A stretch of DNA of 8,073 bases, taken from the NCBI GenBank assembly GCA_045617525.1, contig JAZLIT010000097.1:1-8073 (forward strand), in the 5' to 3' direction. Position numbers and translations under genes: made by a program. A model generated the notes under the pieces. That model made no database searches, was not told the DNA's origin, and worked only from the letters and a program-made list of their open reading frames with translations. Source of the DNA: JAZLIT01 sp045617525. GTDB lineage: Bacteria; Bacillota; Bacilli; Bacillales_A; Planococcaceae. The stretch's first letter is position 1, and the number at the start of each line of letters is the position of its first letter. This document shows, piece after piece, positions 5,957 through 8,073 of this stretch.

Positions 5957-7366
5957 GTGACGTTAAACAGACGGAAAGTCGTCGTCGTAGGTGGTGGAAT
6001 TACAGGCTTAACTGCGGCATTCTATATTCAAAAGGAAGCGCATGAAAATAATTTGCCAGTAGATGTTGTTTTGATTGAAGCGTCTCTTCGTGTAGGAGGC
6101 AAAATTGAAACAGTAAGAAAAGATGGCTTTATAATTGAGCGTGGACCTGAATCTTTCTTAGATACAGCCAATAGTATCCGCAACTTAGCTCGTGATTTAA
6201 ACATGGAGCAAGAGCTTATTCAGCATAATAACGGTCAAACGTATATTACTGTGGGCTCTGAATTTCATGGAATTCCTAATGGATTTATGTTCGGCGGCCC
6301 GTCTGAAGTTACTTCACTTGTCACTTCAAGTTTAATTTCCTTAAGTGGTAAAATTAGAGCGGCCGGAGATTTATTTATTAGTAAGTCAACAGAAAAGGTC
6401 GACGAGTCAATTGCTGACTTTTTCAAACGGCGCTTTGGGAATGAAGTAGTGGAAAATCTTGTGGACCCATTACTTGCAGGGACGTTTGCTGGTGATATCG
6501 AACATTTAAGTATGCTCTCGATGTTCCCCCAATTCTACGACTTAGAGAAAAAGCATCGCAGCCTGATTAAAGGTTATATAAAAAGTAGTAATGGATTCTA
6601 TAGTTCAAGGCAAAAAAGTGGGCAGACCTATTATGAAACGTTTAAAAATGGTCTTTCCACATTAATTGAACGATTAGAATCTACGCTAATTCCAGGAACA
6701 ATTAATAAGGGCGTTAAAGTTGATTGGATAGAAAAGACGCGCGACAATCAACTTAATCTATTTTTAAATGATACAACGCAGATTTTAGCTGATGAGATTA
6801 TTGTAGCTACACCATTTAATATTGCAAAAAATATATTTAGAGATTATTCAAGTTTACAAATGATGCGACCTATGCAAAGTGCAACAATTGCAACGGTATC
6901 AATGGCATTTAAATCAGAGGATATAAAAAAATACAAAGATGCGCTCAATATTTTTGTGTCGCGTAATAGTAGTTTTGCTATTACAACCTGTACTATTGCG
7001 TCGAATAAATGGGACAATGTTGCACCAGCTGGCTATGAGTTGCTAAGAATTTACATTGGACGTGTTGGAGATGAAACCATTGTCGAACTTTCAGACAAGG
7101 AAATCGAAAAGACGGTATTACATGATTTAGAATTGATGCTTGGAATAACGGTTCCACCATTATTTACAGTCGTCGCACGTTGGCAACAAGGCATGCCTCA
7201 ATATACAGTTGGCCATGCACAAAGAATACACCAATTATATGAAACATTTGGCCAAGAGTTTGAACAAGTACAGCTAATAGGCAGCTCGTATGAAGGCATC
7301 AGTATGCCACAATGTGTAGAACAAGGAAAAGTAGCAGCAATGCGAATCATTGATCAATTGAAATAA
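5957..7366 (+). CDS. hemY: Coproporphyrinogen III oxidase HemY (CgoX)
   Basis: A 469-residue FAD flavoprotein, matching the 470-residue B. subtilis HemY in length. It oxidises coproporphyrinogen III to coproporphyrin III with oxygen, supplying HemH/CpfC. An N-terminal Rossmann motif VVVVGGGITGL lies at residues 8-18, followed by E41 as the likely ribose-binding acid, RVGGKI (46-51) and ERGPESFL (61-68). The C-terminal GSSYEGISMPQCVEQGK closes the FAD site. The middle (about 200-300) is clearly more diverged than in HemE or HemH, as is usual for this family. The start is a GTG at 5957, fixed by an in-frame TAA immediately upstream (5954-5956). The ribosome site is poor (GTGAT, 5948-5952), so translation probably depends on coupling from hemH, 13 nt away. 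Last gene of the operon. Confidence 0.95.
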   Translation: MTLNRRKVVVVGGGITGLTAAFYIQKEAHENNLPVDVVLIEASLRVGGKIETVRKDGFIIERGPESFLDTANSIRNLARDLNMEQELIQHNNGQTYITVGSEFHGIPNGFMFGGPSEVTSLVTSSLISLSGKIRAAGDLFISKSTEKVDESIADFFKRRFGNEVVENLVDPLLAGTFAGDIEHLSMLSMFPQFYDLEKKHRSLIKGYIKSSNGFYSSRQKSGQTYYETFKNGLSTLIERLESTLIPGTINKGVKVDWIEKTRDNQLNLFLNDTTQILADEIIVATPFNIAKNIFRDYSSLQMMRPMQSATIATVSMAFKSEDIKKYKDALNIFVSRNSSFAITTCTIASNKWDNVAPAGYELLRIYIGRVGDETIVELSDKEIEKTVLHDLELMLGITVPPLFTVVARWQQGMPQYTVGHAQRIHQLYETFGQEFEQVQLIGSSYEGISMPQCVEQGKVAAMRIIDQLK

Positions 7367-7372
7367 CTTACT

Positions 7373-7410
7373 AAATGCCAGCTACAGATGAGAATCGTAG
7401 TTGGCATTTT
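7373..7410 (+). terminator. Intrinsic terminator of the hemEHY operon
   Basis: AAATGCCAGCTAC (7373-7385) pairs with GTAGTTGGCATTT (7397-7409) as a 13-bp stem with one G-U and an 11-nt loop, ending in four U. The short U run makes it weaker than the other two terminators in the window. It starts 6 nt past the hemY stop codon. Confidence 0.8.
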
Positions 7411-7412
7411 CA

Positions 7413-7465
7413 CTAGCCGCATGTATTGAATAAATATTTCAACCGATTAAATCGGTTGTGGCTAG
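7413..7465. repeat. Nested inverted repeat of unknown role
   Basis: The inner dyad CAACCGATTAAATCGGTTG (7440-7458) is a perfect 9-bp inverted repeat around one base. Outer arms CTAGCC (7413-7418) and GGCTAG (7460-7465) enclose it, with a possible extra G-U pair. No U run follows, so it is not an ordinary terminator. It could be a dimeric regulator's operator or a folded RNA. It sits between the hemY terminator and the lipoprotein gene, about 130 nt from that start. Confidence 0.6.
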
Positions 7466-7558
7466 CGATGCTTATCCTACATATTTCATTAACAAGCAAT
7501 TATGAAACTGCATAATGACACACTACAAATCGAAAGTGAAGAAAATAAAGGGGAGCAG

Positions 7559-7564
7559 TATAAT
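7559..7564 (+). promoter_or_regulatory. Candidate -10 element for the lipoprotein gene
   Basis: A perfect TATAAT stands 28 nt before the start codon. No sigma-A -35 is recognisable 16-18 nt upstream (the region reads GTGAAG), and TGAAAC at 7503-7508 has no matching CGTA for an ECF sigma factor. An activator-dependent or non-sigma-A promoter is possible. Confidence 0.35.
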
Positions 7565-7592
7565 ATAAATTCCCATTAATGGAGGACTAGAA

Positions 7593-8073
7593 ATGAAGAA
7601 GTGGTTATTGAGTTTATTCGTAATTCCAGCGTTATTATTTGGGTGCAATGAAGAAGCTGAAATCGACACTAATGGTGAAGGCTCTGTAATGCCGGAAATC
7701 GTTGAAGTAGTCATAACATCGCCAGATAAATTTGAAATTGGCGTAGAAATCGAACTTTCTGCACAAGTAAAACAGGGCGACGAATTTATAAATGAAGCTG
7801 CAGAAGTTAAGTTTGAGGTTTGGGAATCAGGCATGCGCGACCATGGGATAATGGCAGACGGAACGCTTACGCAAGACGGAATCTACGCCGTTAAGCATAA
7901 ATTTGAGCATGACGGCGTGTATTATATGTACGCACATACAACTGCTCGAGGCATGCATGTAATGCCGAAAAAAGAATTGATTGTCGGCACACCCGATATG
8001 AGTAAAGTTCTTGAAGATAAATCTACTAATACAATGAATAACCACAGCGGCGAATCTGATGAAGAGGACAACG
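7593..8073 (+). CDS. YtkA/FixH-like domain lipoprotein, 3' end cut by window edge
   Basis: 160 codons are visible with no stop. The N-terminus has two lysines, a hydrophobic stretch and lipobox LFGC with the lipidated cysteine at C18, so the mature protein should be anchored outside on the cytoplasmic membrane. Residues about 35-133 resemble the YtkA-like (FixH-related) beta-sandwich: VEVVITSPDKFEIGVEIEL, then VKFEVWESG, TLTQDGIYAVKHKFEHDGVYYMYAH and a closing strand KKELIVG. Met and His residues cluster (M81, H84, M87, H102, H106, M112, H115, M121, H122, M124), suggesting possible metal binding; this is inference. An acidic, low-complexity tail begins near 140. TGGAGG (7580-7585) is 7 nt before the ATG. 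The function is unknown; the domain call rests on remembered family patterns. Confidence 0.8.
   Translation, partial: MKKWLLSLFVIPALLFGCNEEAEIDTNGEGSVMPEIVEVVITSPDKFEIGVEIELSAQVKQGDEFINEAAEVKFEVWESGMRDHGIMADGTLTQDGIYAVKHKFEHDGVYYMYAHTTARGMHVMPKKELIVGTPDMSKVLEDKSTNTMNNHSGESDEEDN

Noticed and set aside
7503..7528. ECF sigma-W-type promoter starting with TGAAAC
   Set aside because: After the required 16-nt spacer the sequence is ACAA, not CGTA.
7523..8045. Two minus-strand open frames over the last 520 bases
   Set aside because: They are antisense to the lipoprotein gene, which has a lipobox, a good ribosome site and a domain-like sequence.
1..8073. Mobile elements, CRISPR arrays, tRNA or rRNA genes
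   Set aside because: No transposase-like protein, regular spacer array, or tRNA/rRNA signature was seen on either strand; the genes form a conserved housekeeping neighbourhood.

Overview
The window reads as chromosomal DNA of a low-GC, endospore-former-type Bacillota of the order Bacillales. AT-rich codon use, strong AGGAGG-type ribosome sites, U-tailed intrinsic terminators and gene content all point this way. The mixture of Bacillus subtilis-like gene order with divergent protein sequences suggests a Planococcaceae/Caryophanaceae member (Lysinibacillus, Solibacillus or a relative). That placement is inference; no marker gene settles it. No mobile element, CRISPR array, tRNA or rRNA was recognised.

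Layout. Positions 1-522 (minus) hold a nearly complete tryptophan transporter, trpP. Its leader carries a cluster of (G/U)AG triplets overlapping the ribosome site, a probable target of the trp RNA-binding attenuation protein (MtrB). Next is hit (667-1092, minus), a HIT-family nucleotide hydrolase with its own terminator. Divergent from hit are ecsA and ecsB (1197-3108, plus), the ATPase and membrane subunit of the Ecs ABC exporter, translationally overlapped. A bidirectional terminator at 3131-3177 separates ecsB from a convergent hmoB/TRAP-like gene (3195-3704, minus), related to heme-degrading monooxygenases but lacking the expected axial histidine. Divergent from it is the hemE-hemH-hemY operon (3896-7366, plus), closed by a terminator at 7373-7410. 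The window ends inside a lipoprotein gene with a YtkA/FixH-like domain (7593-8073, plus), preceded by an unexplained nested inverted repeat.

How the genes work together. HemE, HemH (CpfC) and HemY (CgoX) carry uroporphyrinogen III to coproheme in the coproporphyrin-dependent heme route of Gram-positive bacteria. The final decarboxylase ChdC (HemQ) is not in the window. A Fur-box-like palindrome sits in the hemE promoter region and a PerR/Fur-like site overlaps the promoter of the divergent hmoB-like gene, so a 191-bp spacer may coordinate heme synthesis with a heme-binding or heme-degrading partner. The trpP-hit-ecsAB and hmoB-hemEHY blocks match B. subtilis gene neighbourhoods as I remember them, but ecsC and pbpF are missing between them.

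No wholly new system was found. The points most worth a second look are the trpP leader, the altered active site of the HmoB homologue, the heme-operon operator and the nested dyad before the lipoprotein gene.
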